A stretch of 11,764 bases of DNA from Bacteroides sp. 43_108 (GTDB lineage Bacteria; Bacteroidota; Bacteroidia; Bacteroidales; Bacteroidaceae). A program made the position numbers and the translations under genes. Shown one piece after another: positions 1-8,436 of this stretch; position 1 is the stretch's first letter, and each line of letters starts with the position of its first letter. The notes below the pieces were generated by a model. It did no database searches. It worked only from the letters and a program-made list of their open reading frames with translations, and had not been told where the DNA came from. The DNA is taken from assembly GCA_001915545.1 (NCBI GenBank), contig MNQS01000219.1:1-11764 (forward strand), in the 5' to 3' direction.

Positions 1-21
1 TTTTGAATCTACTTTTTTCAT
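1..21 (-). CDS. Probable transposase, first seven codons only
   Basis: An ATG at 21-19 opens a minus-strand frame that reads MKKVDSK to the window edge without a stop. It lies about 25 bases downstream of a good promoter and inside the repeated element, so the natural reading is the start of the element's transposase. Seven codons cannot identify a protein; the call rests entirely on position. Confidence 0.3.
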
Positions 22-45
22 TGCTTTTAGTTCTAAATTATTCAA

Positions 46-78
46 CTAAGATACTAAAAAATCAATGAAATACACAAA
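46..78 (-). promoter_or_regulatory. Bacteroidetes-type promoter of the left IS
   Basis: On the minus strand, TTTG (78-75) is followed after 21 bases by TATCTTAG (53-46). The Bacteroidetes housekeeping consensus is TTTG, 19-21 bases, TAnnTTTG; the -33 box is exact and the -7 box differs at one position. The start codon at 21 would follow a very short leader. The promoter fires leftward, away from the GH2 gene. Confidence 0.45.
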
Positions 79-100
79 CTTTCAAAGAGCAGTTTTGCTC

Positions 101-190
101 ATTAAAGCATTGAATTTAAGAGCATTGTATTAACAATAACGAGGGCGTTTTGTACTACGTTTTTAGGAACGTAGAACTGGACACCCTATT
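101..190 (+). repeat. 90-bp inverted repeat, left copy
   Basis: Bases 101-190 are the exact reverse complement of 11671-11760. The match stops abruptly at 191 (against 11670). On the other side a single mismatch (100 against 11761) precedes the window's end, so the true repeat is probably longer. Each copy contains a hairpin with arms CTACGTT and AACGTAG around a 6-base loop (155-174 here). The terminal motif, read from the outside in, is GGGTGTCCAG. Confidence 0.9.
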
Positions 191-193
191 ATT

Positions 194-3100
194 TTAGTTT
201 TCGATAATTCCGAATTCTGCCAGTGTTGCAAGGTCGTTGCCTTCGTGTGAAGACATGGCCTTGAATCTTATATATCGTGCACTGACAGTCTTGTTGGTCT
301 TGAGGATTGACGGTTTGTTGCTGTTTTCCAATTTGCCTTGAACAATTGGATTTCCCCAGTTCTTGCCGTCTTTGCTTACGTAGATGCAGAATTCATTTAT
401 GAGTCCGTCTTTTCCTTTTTCCCTTGGAACAATCTTGAATCCGTTGATGTCTACATCGCGTCCGGCATCGAAATCAACCCAATGCGGATATTTTGCAACA
501 GTAACCGAATGTATGGTTTCCCACAAAGTTTCATTCTTGCCGTCTACAAGATTTTCTGCCTGGCCGCCTCCGTTTTCCTGACTGCTGGCGTAAATCACCT
601 TCAATTGAGCCTTATCGGCTTCTGGGATTCTTATTGTTGAACGTACGTTCGGATTTTTCTTGTTCCATGCAGTTACTGTCGATGCTGATTCTATTACAAT
701 TGGAGAAGAGTAGACCTTTGCACGCGAATTTTCCGATGTCGTGTAAAGGATTTCTCCGTTGTTCTCTTCATCGCCTATAACTATCTGTCCATTTTCATCT
801 CTTTCAATTGATAGAGGTGACGGTCCCTCAAATACCGTCTTAGATGCGTTGACTGGATTTCCGCAACTTGGTGCAATCATGAATCCGAACCGATGTCCGT
901 CTGCTTTTATTCTGTCTTGTTCGAGAGGACCTCCCTGTCCGCAGCTGTTTCCGCCCAGTCCTGTTACTCCCACATCCAGATGCAGATATGTATCTCCAGC
1001 CTCAGGCAACTGATAGCCATGTGATGCAACTGTCAAGTCTACTTCCGAATATGGCAAGGCTGTTACCGACATCGGCTGTTTTCCTATAAACACAGCACCA
1101 GCACCTCGCTTGTCTGTCAATGCAGCCCATCTTACTTCCTCGTGGTTGGCCATATTCTGCGGTTTAGGGAAGTTTACGAATTGCGAATCAGTACAGCTTT
1201 CATATACGCGTATGAACTGTCCTGTCTTACGGTCTGGATAGTTTTCAATAGGTCCGCGACCGTAGTATGTGAAACTGTTAAGACGTTTAGGTACATTCAT
1301 TACCCATCCAAGTCGTGGTAGTATTACATCCGGATTGCTCGAACTTACAGAGGCATTGAATTCAATTCTGCCATCGCTGTAAACAGTCCAGACCTGATTT
1401 GATGTGAACTTGAAGTCATTTTCTCCGAACTTCTTTTCCTCAAGCTCTTTTATTTCATTGTGTCCTGAAGATGTGCCTCCGATGAGTCGTGCCGAGTTCG
1501 GTGCCTGCGATTCCACAGTATAAGTCAATATCAGTCGGCCATCTTTTTCTTGATGTATGTCCTTGTTTGTGACTTTATGCTTGAGATTGTGAAGTCCAAG
1601 CTCAAACCATTTGTCACATATCCAGTTGTCGTTGTTTACGAAAGCTCTGTAAGGTTCAAGTCTAGGTCCTTTGCCTTCTGCTATTATTGTGTCTCCGTTG
1701 TATACAAGACATTGTATAGTTCCTGTTGCATTGTTGAATGATACATCAAAGTTTGTACCATTGATACTTACCAATTCATTGCCGGCATCTTTCACCTCCA
1801 TTTTTTCCATATCGGAAGTCTTTGCCGTTGCCTTCATTTCAGATGCGTCCTTTATGAACATCTGTTCCTCGGCCTGTACATATCCGGCTTTTGCCCATGG
1901 AGTATCTTTGGCCTGCTTAATCTGAACTATCATTGAATATTCGCTTTCTGAGTCAAGATTGTCTTTCGTGTAAGGTATTCTTACGATTGACTTTTTGCGA
2001 GGTTCAACATCCAGAGTCTTTATTGTTCCGTTTTCGGCACAGATACCGTCCTTCCATATCGACCATTCGAGAATGTAATTTTCCAACGTGGTGAAATAAT
2101 TCTTGTTGAAAATCTCAATATCACCATTCTGTATATCTACAGCTTTTATGTCGATATATTCATAAACTTTCTTCACTTCGTAATACTGCGGTTTTGGCGT
2201 CATGTCCGCAAAAATAATTCCGTTCATTACGAATTGCCCGCTGTTCGGTGTATCTCCGAAGTCGCCTCCATAGGCCAGATAGCGCTTGCCTGTAGCTTTG
2301 TCATAGTTGTACATGGCCTGATCAATCCAGTCCCATATAGCACCGCCGCAGAAATAATTCGTACTTTCTATGGCATCCCAATAGTCAACAAGGTTGCCGA
2401 CTGCATTACCCATTGAGTGGGCATATTCTGAAACGTGGAATGGATATTTGATGTTGCTTTTTCCTTTTACAGCTTCACGCATCCATGCTATTGACGGATA
2501 CTGGTTGGATCCCATGTCCACAATGTCATTGTTGCGCTCATATTGGACAGGACGAGATGTATCGAAGGCTTTTAAGGCTTTGTATGCAGCTTTGAAGTTG
2601 TCGCCAGGACCAGCTTCATTGCCGAGTGACCATATAACAATTGATGGACTGTTGACAGTTGAGTGTACCATCTCCATGTTGCGTGCAACGTGTGCATTTG
2701 TCCATTCTTTCGGGTGGGAGAGTGATTCTTTTCCGTAGTAGTATTCATGCGATTCGATATTGGCTTCATCTTCAAGATATATGCCGTATTTGTCGCAGAG
2801 ATAATACCAGTAAGGATCGCAAGGGTAATGCGAGTTGCGTACGTGATTGATGTTTGCGCGCTTCATCATCATTACCTCATTTTCCATCTGTTTACGTGTG
2901 ATAGCATGACCAAGTGCAGGGTTTGTTTCGTGTCTGTTTACTCCTTTAAGCTTTACGGTCTTGCCGTTTATGTAGAAATAGCGTCCGGCAAGTCCGAATT
3001 CATCCTTTTCAGCCGGCGTGTCCTTTATTTCCACTGTTCTGAAACCTGTATATATACTTGTAGTTTCAATTATTCTGCCTTTATTGTCAACAATCTGCGC

Positions 3101-4117
3101 AACAAGTGTATAACGTTGAGGATTTTCTGCACTCCACAGCTTCGGATTCTTCAGTTTGAGAGACGTTGATGTTGTTATTGTTGTGCCGGCTTTGGTGCTG
3201 AATGCTTCAGATTCGGCTTTTCCTCCGTCTGTCTCTTTGTTGTTGTCCGAATACAATCCGTTCTCGTACAAAGTGTATTTCATCTTGAAGTTCTTAGCTT
3301 CACTTTTGTCAAGATTGCGCACTTCGGCACTTATATGCAATTCTCCGTCAGTTCCGTTTAATGCAGGAATAGCTCTTAGGTCGCGTATGTGTATGCGTGG
3401 CGTCGAATAAAGAGCAACGGTTCTGAATATTCCCGGAAGTCTGTACATGTCCTGAGCTTCAAGGAACGAACCGTCAGAGTTGCGGTAAACCTCAACAGCC
3501 ACAGTGTTCTGTCCCTCGTGCAGGTATTTTGAAATGTCGAATCGTGCGGCGTTGCGTGAATTCTTGCTGAATCCTACGTATTTGCCGTTTATCCACAGAT
3601 AGAAAAATGAGTCGACTCCGTCAAAGCTTATGACTGTTCTGCGTTTCAGCCAATCGGAAGGCATGTCGAATGTTCTTCTGTATGAACCTACTTCGTTTCT
3701 CATTCTGTAGGTAGTCCAGTTTTCTGGAGGAGTACGCATGACACCTCCGCGCCAGTCATCCACTTCAACCTTGTGCATGAAGATGACAGGTTGGTTCACA
3801 TATATTGGAGTACCGTATTTCTGACTTCCGTCCTTCTGTATTCCTGCAATGTTCCAGCTTGAAGGTACGTCAATGTTGTCCCATAGACTGACATTGTAGT
3901 TTGGGTCCTGAAATCCTTTAGGCCTTTCGTCCGGAGTAGGTGACCATTTGAATTTCCATGATCCGTTTAGACACATCCAGTACTTGCTGTTTTCCGGAAG
4001 CACCTTTCTTGCAGATTCTGTATCCTGGAATGGATAGAATGTGGCCGTTGGGGTGTTCCTTGTTGAATGCAAGTGCTTCAGGATTGTTCCATTCATTGCC
4101 TTCAGGTGCTGCTGCAT
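194..4117 (-). CDS. GH2 beta-galactosidase with C-terminal F5/8-type domain; N-terminus frameshifted
   Basis: This is a glycoside hydrolase family 2 enzyme predicted to remove terminal beta-galactose. Residue numbers refer to this 1307-residue frame. Residues about 45-235 are the sugar-binding jelly roll and 240-362 the Ig-like sandwich. Residues 375-655 are the TIM barrel: E501 in WSLGNEAG is the expected acid/base and E564 in HVSEYAHSMGN the nucleophile, matching E. coli LacZ E461 and E537. Residues about 785-1082 are the LacZ C-terminal sandwich, 1096-1165 a chitobiase-C/FN3-like module, and 1172-1306 an F5/8 type C (CBM32-like) domain that ends naturally. Family similarity starts only at about residue 23 (TPTATFYPF). 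The first 22 residues are an out-of-frame reading, and the true signal peptide lies upstream in other frames (4051-4254). The rest is open and undamaged. Confidence in family is very high; galactose specificity is inferred. Confidence 0.93.
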   Translation of the reverse strand: MQQHLKAMNGTILKHLHSTRNTPTATFYPFQDTESARKVLPENSKYWMCLNGSWKFKWSPTPDERPKGFQDPNYNVSLWDNIDVPSSWNIAGIQKDGSQKYGTPIYVNQPVIFMHKVEVDDWRGGVMRTPPENWTTYRMRNEVGSYRRTFDMPSDWLKRRTVISFDGVDSFFYLWINGKYVGFSKNSRNAARFDISKYLHEGQNTVAVEVYRNSDGSFLEAQDMYRLPGIFRTVALYSTPRIHIRDLRAIPALNGTDGELHISAEVRNLDKSEAKNFKMKYTLYENGLYSDNNKETDGGKAESEAFSTKAGTTITTSTSLKLKNPKLWSAENPQRYTLVAQIVDNKGRIIETTSIYTGFRTVEIKDTPAEKDEFGLAGRYFYINGKTVKLKGVNRHETNPALGHAITRKQMENEVMMMKRANINHVRNSHYPCDPYWYYLCDKYGIYLEDEANIESHEYYYGKESLSHPKEWTNAHVARNMEMVHSTVNSPSIVIWSLGNEAGPGDNFKAAYKALKAFDTSRPVQYERNNDIVDMGSNQYPSIAWMREAVKGKSNIKYPFHVSEYAHSMGNAVGNLVDYWDAIESTNYFCGGAIWDWIDQAMYNYDKATGKRYLAYGGDFGDTPNSGQFVMNGIIFADMTPKPQYYEVKKVYEYIDIKAVDIQNGDIEIFNKNYFTTLENYILEWSIWKDGICAENGTIKTLDVEPRKKSIVRIPYTKDNLDSESEYSMIVQIKQAKDTPWAKAGYVQAEEQMFIKDASEMKATAKTSDMEKMEVKDAGNELVSINGTNFDVSFNNATGTIQCLVYNGDTIIAEGKGPRLEPYRAFVNNDNWICDKWFELGLHNLKHKVTNKDIHQEKDGRLILTYTVESQAPNSARLIGGTSSGHNEIKELEEKKFGENDFKFTSNQVWTVYSDGRIEFNASVSSSNPDVILPRLGWVMNVPKRLNSFTYYGRGPIENYPDRKTGQFIRVYESCTDSQFVNFPKPQNMANHEEVRWAALTDKRGAGAVFIGKQPMSVTALPYSEVDLTVASHGYQLPEAGDTYLHLDVGVTGLGGNSCGQGGPLEQDRIKADGHRFGFMIAPSCGNPVNASKTVFEGPSPLSIERDENGQIVIGDEENNGEILYTTSENSRAKVYSSPIVIESASTVTAWNKKNPNVRSTIRIPEADKAQLKVIYASSQENGGGQAENLVDGKNETLWETIHSVTVAKYPHWVDFDAGRDVDINGFKIVPREKGKDGLINEFCIYVSKDGKNWGNPIVQGKLENSNKPSILKTNKTVSARYIRFKAMSSHEGNDLATLAEFGIIEN

Positions 4118-4254
4118 CTGAAGTATGCAAATCCGCCTAAAGTTTCTACATTATCTGCAAATGCAGACAAACCGGTGCATGACAGCAGTGAATAAATGAA
4201 CACTGCAGGTTTGGCTTGTGCCGAAACAGTCTTGAGGATTGAAGGATGTTTCAT
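4051..4254 (-). pseudogene. Displaced N-terminus of the GH2 gene (signal peptide plus linker, two frameshifts)
   Basis: The ATG at 4254-4252 starts MKHPSILKTV and then a hydrophobic stretch ending LSAFA before DN, a convincing signal peptide. That frame runs into a stop at about 4102. The family's N-terminal motif NEWNNPEALAFNKEHP appears in a second frame (about 4130-4050), and the enzyme proper in a third. Each join needs one base removed. The second join sits at a four-base G run on the plus strand (4050-4053): dropping one base gives NKEHPTATFYPF, exactly what GH2 enzymes of this group show. The first lies between about 4123 and 4137 and cannot be placed exactly. Corrected, the gene would span 194-4254 and encode about 1352 residues. 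Whether this is mutation or sequence error cannot be told from here. Confidence 0.8.
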
Positions 4255-4601
4255 GTAATCTGATATTGTTGGTGAGTTGGTTTTCCCATAGGCGGTTTCT
4301 GCATGCGAATACATTGATTTGTATTTTGGAGAATATGCGTACATCCCGTTTTTTCAGAGTTGACGATTTAAGATCATGCAATACGCAAATATAGACTTTC
4401 TTGATGCAATATGCTGTGTTTCATTTGCAATTAATTCGTGTTTCAGATCGGTAAAATCTTCTTTTTGACGGACTGTCATCATCTTATTATGAACATTTTA
4501 CAGACCTCACATTCAAATAAGCTTTTTTTTATGTATTTTAGTACCCGTAAAGACCATACTAAACTTAAAAACACAAGGATCTTATATTTATTTTTTCAAA
4601 G
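4255..4601. other. Divergent intergenic region between the two hydrolase genes
   Basis: These 347 bases separate the signal-peptide start of the GH2 gene from the start of the plus-strand arabinofuranosidase. They must hold both promoters. A clean -7 box is visible only for the minus strand (4386-4393). For the plus strand the nearest candidate is TATATTTA at 4583-4590, which lacks the final G and has no TTTG at the right distance. I see no convincing operator, riboswitch or small gene. An in-frame upstream ATG at 4344 exists but would put 30 polar residues before the signal peptide, so it is not preferred. Confidence 0.5.
4386..4393 (-). promoter_or_regulatory. Candidate -7 box for the GH2 gene
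   Basis: The minus strand reads TATATTTG, an exact match to the Bacteroidetes -7 consensus TAnnTTTG. It lies about 130 bases upstream of the signal-peptide ATG at 4254, implying a leader of roughly 125 bases. No TTTG is seen at the standard spacing upstream, so strength or activator dependence is unknown. Confidence 0.4.
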
Positions 4602-7600
4602 ATGAAGCACTTCAAAAAGAACATTCCAATCTATTGTATCCCTTTCTTTCAGATCTGCGCTGCAGGTTCGTTGTTCGTGTCTGAGGCTGAAGCTTTGCCG
4701 TTGCGCTTGATGCCTGCAGACACGCTGACGTCTGTGCAGAGAATAAGAAACATTGTTTCAGTTGAAACTGTCAACGTTGACTGTCCAGTCGGTACAGTTC
4801 CGCGTCTGCCGTATAGAGTATGGGTGAATTATTCCGACAGCACGGGCGAATATCGTCAGACACGTTGGATGAATTCGTCTTTGGCGGCAGAACAGGCTCA
4901 GGCCGATTCCGGCAAATATCCTGTTGGAACCAGGTATACCGTAGATGGGTTCATAACAGGCGATGAAACCACTTCAGGAGGTTTTCCGATAAAGGCGTCT
5001 GTATCAGTGGTCGACCGTGCCTGCGCAGTACCTTCCAATATTCCTGTTGCAGACGTCCTTCCTTTGGACAGAGTGACCATAACCGGAAACAACCGTCTGA
5101 CATCCAATCGTGAGTTGGCCATCAGGCAGATTTTAAGTTGGGACGTCAATCAGCAGCTTTATAATTATCGCGACACTTACGGACTCAGCACGGAAGGATA
5201 TCCGGAATCTGACGGCTGGGATTCGCCTACAACAAAACTCAAGGGACACGGTTCCGGTCATTACATGTCTGCTCTTGCCTTTGCATTTGCGAGTGCAACA
5301 CAAAAGGAGCAGAAGGATTCGCTCCGTCAGCGTATTCGCCGAATGGTCGACGGATTGCGCGAGTGTCAGGAACGGACTTTCGTTTGGAACGATTCTCTCG
5401 GACGCTATTGGGAGGCACGCGATTTTGCTCCCGAGGAAGAGCTTCTGCAGATGAGGGGGACATGGGAAGCCTTTGACGAGTACAAAAAACAATATGCCCG
5501 TTACGGATACGGTTATATCAATGCTATACCTGCCCAGCATGTGGCTTTGATAGAAAAATATGCCGCATACAACAATACCAGCGGTGTTTGGGCTCCGTAC
5601 TATTCTATTCACAAGCAGCTTGCCGGACTTATTGACATTGCAACTTATGTAGACGACAAGAAAATTGCAGCAAAGGCTTTGCTCATTGCAAAGGATATGG
5701 GATTGTGGATTTGGAACCGCCTGCATTACCGCACATACGTGAAGATGGACGGAACACAGGAGGAACGCCGTCGTCGTCCGGGCAACCGTTATGAGATGTG
5801 GAACATGTACATTGCCGGTGAGGTAGGCGGAGTGGGTGAGTCGCTCGCACGTCTTTCTGAAATGGTTTCCGATGCCGACGACAAGGCACGTCTTCTCGAG
5901 GCTTCCAACTATTTCGACAGTCCTGCGTTGTATAATCCGCTCTCACGCAATATAGATGATATCCGCACACGCCATGCCAATCAGCACATTCCGATGATTG
6001 TCAGTGCACTCAGAAGCTATCGCGGAAATGCCGAACCATATTATTACAACATAGCGCAGAATTTCTGGAATCTCATTCAGGGACGTTACCGCTATGCTAC
6101 GGGAGGTGTAGGCAATGGGGAAATGTTCCGTCAGCCTTACACCCAGATTCTCAGCATGGCCACTAATGTCACTTCCGACGGCGAACGCAATCTTCATCCT
6201 TCGCCGACTCTCAACGAAACATGCTGTGCATACAATCTTGCGAAACTTACAAAGGACCTCAACTGTTTCAATCCTAACGATGCTCATTATATGGATTATT
6301 ATGAAAGGGTTCTTTCAAATCAGATTGTTGGTTCGCTCAATCCGAAACATTATCAGACTACATATCATTATGCTGTAGGACTCGATGCATCCAAGCCTTG
6401 GGGCAACGAAACACCGCAGTCGAGCTGCTGTGGCGGAACAGGTTCAGAGAATCATGTGAAATACCAAGAGGCTGCATATTTTGTTTCTGCCGACACGATG
6501 TGGGTGGCTCTCTACATGCCTACTGTTGCACATTGGGACGAAAAAGGCATAACTCTGCGTCAGGATTGCCTTTGGCCGGCAGAACGTTCCGTTATTCGTG
6601 TCGACAAAGGTCGTTCCCGATTCACTCTTAAGCTTAGGGTGCCTTATTGGGCTACGGAAGGATTTGACATACGTCTCAACGGTGAGTCTGCAGCTGAGTC
6701 ATACCGTCCTGGTTCATACATAACAGTCAGCGAACGTCGTTGGAAAAAGTCTGATTCGCTCGAAGTCATTATGCCGTTTACAAAGCATGTTGATTTCGGT
6801 CCGGACAAGATGGAAACGGCAGCAACAGGTATCAACCAGACAAAAACTCCGTTTGAGCCTATGTGGGCAGGTACATTGATGTACGGTCCTTTGGCCATGG
6901 CTGCAACAGGCGTTACCGCGTGGAGTGCGGAAGGTGCAGACATTCCTGCGGATATGAGTACAGTCGAGTCTTCTGTCTCTTATCCGAAGTCTGCTTCTGA
7001 TGCTGTACTTTATACACTCAAATGGAACGGCCTCACTTTTGTTCCGGATTATTATGCCGACAAGCACTCGACCCACTATTTCCGTATGCATCTTCTGGGT
7101 GACCCTTCGGCCGAGGTCAAATCGTCGCTTGCTGACATTATGCAGGATGCATCGGCTTTCTTGCCGTCGCATTATACTTCTGCATCATACGCACCACTCA
7201 AAACTGCTCTCGACAATGCCGGCAAACTTTGTTCTTCGGCTTCTGTCAGTCAGAAGCAGGCTGACGATGCAGAAGCAGCAATCAAGTCAGCTATGAGAGC
7301 TCTCGTACCAACAGGTTTGGATAAGTCAGCCCTGAGCACAGCTGTATCTGAAGCTTCTGCCTGTGACTCTACATTGTATACCACTGCCAGCTTTGATTGG
7401 CTCCGTTCATCGCTGGCACATGCAAAGGCTGTTTTGGTCGGCGCTTCAGCCGTTCAGGCAGATGTAGATATGGCTTCAGCTATGGTTGCGAAAGCTTTAC
7501 GCGAACTCGAACGTGCCGATGCTGTCAACAAATCAGCACTCATAGAGGTCATGCAGACAGCACGTCAGCGCATTGATGCTCAGAATGCATGGAATGCACT

Positions 7601-7976
7601 TGCTGTCAAGGTGCCTGAGTATGCTCCATGGGCTCCTCACGCATACGGACGTATGAAGGAACAGTATGCCAAGGCGCTTGATGTAAGTGAAGGACGCGGA
7701 CGCATCTACAGCCAGGAAGAAGTGCAGGCAACAGCAGCTGGGCTTAATGCCGCTCTCACCACTATGCGTCCAGGCAATCTTCCGGAGCTGGAAGATATGG
7801 ACGAACTGCTTCCTTTGCTGGAACGTGCCAAGAACTCATCTTCTGCATCAGACATGCGTGAAACCATTGAGTACGCTGAGATGGTCGTAAAATATGTCAG
7901 TGACGGCAGCGGCACACACGATATGATTGTAAACGCCTGCGATAAGCTGAAAACCGCACTTGCAGGTAAAAAATGA
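4602..7976 (+). CDS. Secreted GH127/GH146-type (DUF1680) beta-L-arabinofuranosidase with Ig-like and FIVAR-like domains
   Basis: Predicted to release beta-L-arabinofuranose from plant glycans. Residues 1-30 form a signal peptide (two lysines, then a hydrophobic core). Residues about 50-138 resemble a bacterial Ig-like (BIg_4) domain. Residues about 160-625 are the alpha/alpha barrel, with KLKGHGSGHY (212-221), VWAPYYSIHK (329-338) and HANQHIP (458-464). The zinc site known from Bifidobacterium HypBA1 (Glu338, Cys340, Cys417, Cys418) maps to E539, C541, C609 and C610 (NETC and SSCCGGTG). E507 in GNGEMF is a plausible acid/base, an inference. Residues about 640-830 are the beta-sandwich. Residues about 843-1121 hold three or four helical FIVAR-like repeats (for example YTTASFDWLRSSL, 926-938). 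The GTGSENHVKY motif resembles GH146 more than classical GH127. It is divergent from the GH2 gene and ends 45 bases before a terminator. Family very sure; linkage specificity not. Confidence 0.9.
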   Translation: MKHFKKNIPIYCIPFFQICAAGSLFVSEAEALPLRLMPADTLTSVQRIRNIVSVETVNVDCPVGTVPRLPYRVWVNYSDSTGEYRQTRWMNSSLAAEQAQADSGKYPVGTRYTVDGFITGDETTSGGFPIKASVSVVDRACAVPSNIPVADVLPLDRVTITGNNRLTSNRELAIRQILSWDVNQQLYNYRDTYGLSTEGYPESDGWDSPTTKLKGHGSGHYMSALAFAFASATQKEQKDSLRQRIRRMVDGLRECQERTFVWNDSLGRYWEARDFAPEEELLQMRGTWEAFDEYKKQYARYGYGYINAIPAQHVALIEKYAAYNNTSGVWAPYYSIHKQLAGLIDIATYVDDKKIAAKALLIAKDMGLWIWNRLHYRTYVKMDGTQEERRRRPGNRYEMWNMYIAGEVGGVGESLARLSEMVSDADDKARLLEASNYFDSPALYNPLSRNIDDIRTRHANQHIPMIVSALRSYRGNAEPYYYNIAQNFWNLIQGRYRYATGGVGNGEMFRQPYTQILSMATNVTSDGERNLHPSPTLNETCCAYNLAKLTKDLNCFNPNDAHYMDYYERVLSNQIVGSLNPKHYQTTYHYAVGLDASKPWGNETPQSSCCGGTGSENHVKYQEAAYFVSADTMWVALYMPTVAHWDEKGITLRQDCLWPAERSVIRVDKGRSRFTLKLRVPYWATEGFDIRLNGESAAESYRPGSYITVSERRWKKSDSLEVIMPFTKHVDFGPDKMETAATGINQTKTPFEPMWAGTLMYGPLAMAATGVTAWSAEGADIPADMSTVESSVSYPKSASDAVLYTLKWNGLTFVPDYYADKHSTHYFRMHLLGDPSAEVKSSLADIMQDASAFLPSHYTSASYAPLKTALDNAGKLCSSASVSQKQADDAEAAIKSAMRALVPTGLDKSALSTAVSEASACDSTLYTTASFDWLRSSLAHAKAVLVGASAVQADVDMASAMVAKALRELERADAVNKSALIEVMQTARQRIDAQNAWNALAVKVPEYAPWAPHAYGRMKEQYAKALDVSEGRGRIYSQEEVQATAAGLNAALTTMRPGNLPELEDMDELLPLLERAKNSSSASDMRETIEYAEMVVKYVSDGSGTHDMIVNACDKLKTALAGKK

Positions 7977-7987
7977 TGAGGTCTTAG

Positions 7988-8011
7988 GCCCTACGGCATA
8001 ACCGCAAGGGC
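7988..8011 (+). other. Small hairpin between the arabinofuranosidase stop and terminator
   Basis: Arms GCCCT (7988-7992) and AGGGC (8007-8011) pair, with a possible inner CGG/CCG stem. It lacks a U tract, so it is not itself a terminator. It may only protect the mRNA 3' end; no function is claimed. Confidence 0.25.
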
Positions 8012-8021
8012 TCGCAATAAT

Positions 8022-8068
8022 AATTCCGCGTGCTTGGGATTTTTTCTCTGAGCGCGCGGAATTTTCTT
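8022..8068 (+). terminator. Intrinsic terminator after the arabinofuranosidase gene
   Basis: The arms AATTCCGCGTGCT (8022-8034) and AGCGCGCGGAATT (8051-8063) form a 13-base stem with one G-U pair, a 16-base loop, and a T-rich run from 8062. It lies 45 bases after the stop codon. The stem is almost symmetrical and flanked by A/T runs. It insulates the glycan block from the genes downstream. Confidence 0.85.
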
Positions 8069-8436
8069 TTTGTGCCTTTCTTTTCTTTTATATTCCTTCC
8101 ACCCTATGTCGTATTTGTCTTTGTTTGGGGAAGTGTATAAAAAGAAATAATGCAGTTAACAAATTTTGAGATGTTGTCTGTTTGTTATTAGTTAATAAGT
8201 GTTTCTTTGTGTTGAATGTTTCATTTTGTACAAATGCTTTGTATTATAGTTATATTTTACATTGGAGAACTGCTGTTTTATAAATGCCACTGATAAGTGT
8301 CAGATTTCCCTCTTTCGGTGTTTTTACTGGGATGTCATTATGTATTTACAAGGTCTGTATGCTTGTTGTTTATAAAATAGTCTGTTTTATGCGCAACATA
8401 TAATAGAAACCTTTATCTTTGAAATTAATATTATAA
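8069..8436 (+). other. AT-rich intergenic region upstream of the 188-residue gene
   Basis: About 370 bases between the terminator and the next gene hold no convincing gene. Two promoter candidates are visible. TTTG (8225-8228), 22 bases, then TATATTTT (8251-8258) would give a leader of about 170 bases. TATCTTTG (8414-8421) lies closer to the gene. No stable riboswitch-like fold was recognised. Confidence 0.5.
8414..8421 (+). promoter_or_regulatory. Candidate -7 box for the 8437 gene group
   Basis: TATCTTTG matches the Bacteroidetes -7 consensus TAnnTTTG exactly. The upstream -33 position has only a weak T-rich match. Transcription would start within about 10 bases of the ATG at 8437, giving a very short leader; the second ATG at 8446 would suit it slightly better. 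Confidence 0.4.

Larger units (their letters stand above)
1..190 (-). mobile_element. Left insertion-sequence end (partial, runs off window)
   Basis: This is the 5' end of a probable insertion sequence that reads leftward out of the window. Its outer end is at about 190, where the last 90 bases are repeated exactly, in inverted orientation, at the right edge of the window. Inward from the terminus come the inverted repeat, a small hairpin (arms 87-91 and 96-100), a near-consensus Bacteroidetes promoter (46-78) and an ATG at 21-19 opening a reading frame. That order (terminus, promoter, start codon) is what an IS left end looks like. The transposase body is outside the window, so the family cannot be named. 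It abuts the GH2 gene: only three bases separate the repeat from the stop codon. Confidence 0.6.

Noticed and set aside
2747..3169. Plus-strand 140-codon frame opposite the GH2 barrel
   Set aside because: It overlaps highly conserved GH2 residues on the other strand and has no coding-like features of its own.
4102..4344. Reading the signal-peptide frame as a separate 80-residue gene starting at 4344
   Set aside because: The signal peptide at 4254 followed by the GH2 N-terminal motif in a shifted frame is better explained as the broken start of the GH2 gene.
5133..5726. Long antisense frame (197 codons) inside the arabinofuranosidase gene
   Set aside because: It is opposite conserved catalytic-domain codons, has no recognisable domain, and is the expected shadow of a strongly biased coding frame.
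8284..8403. A 39-codon frame starting MPLISVRFPSFGVF in the intergenic region
   Set aside because: It shows no family-like pattern, its composition matches the AT-rich spacer, and it runs into the promoter region of the next gene.
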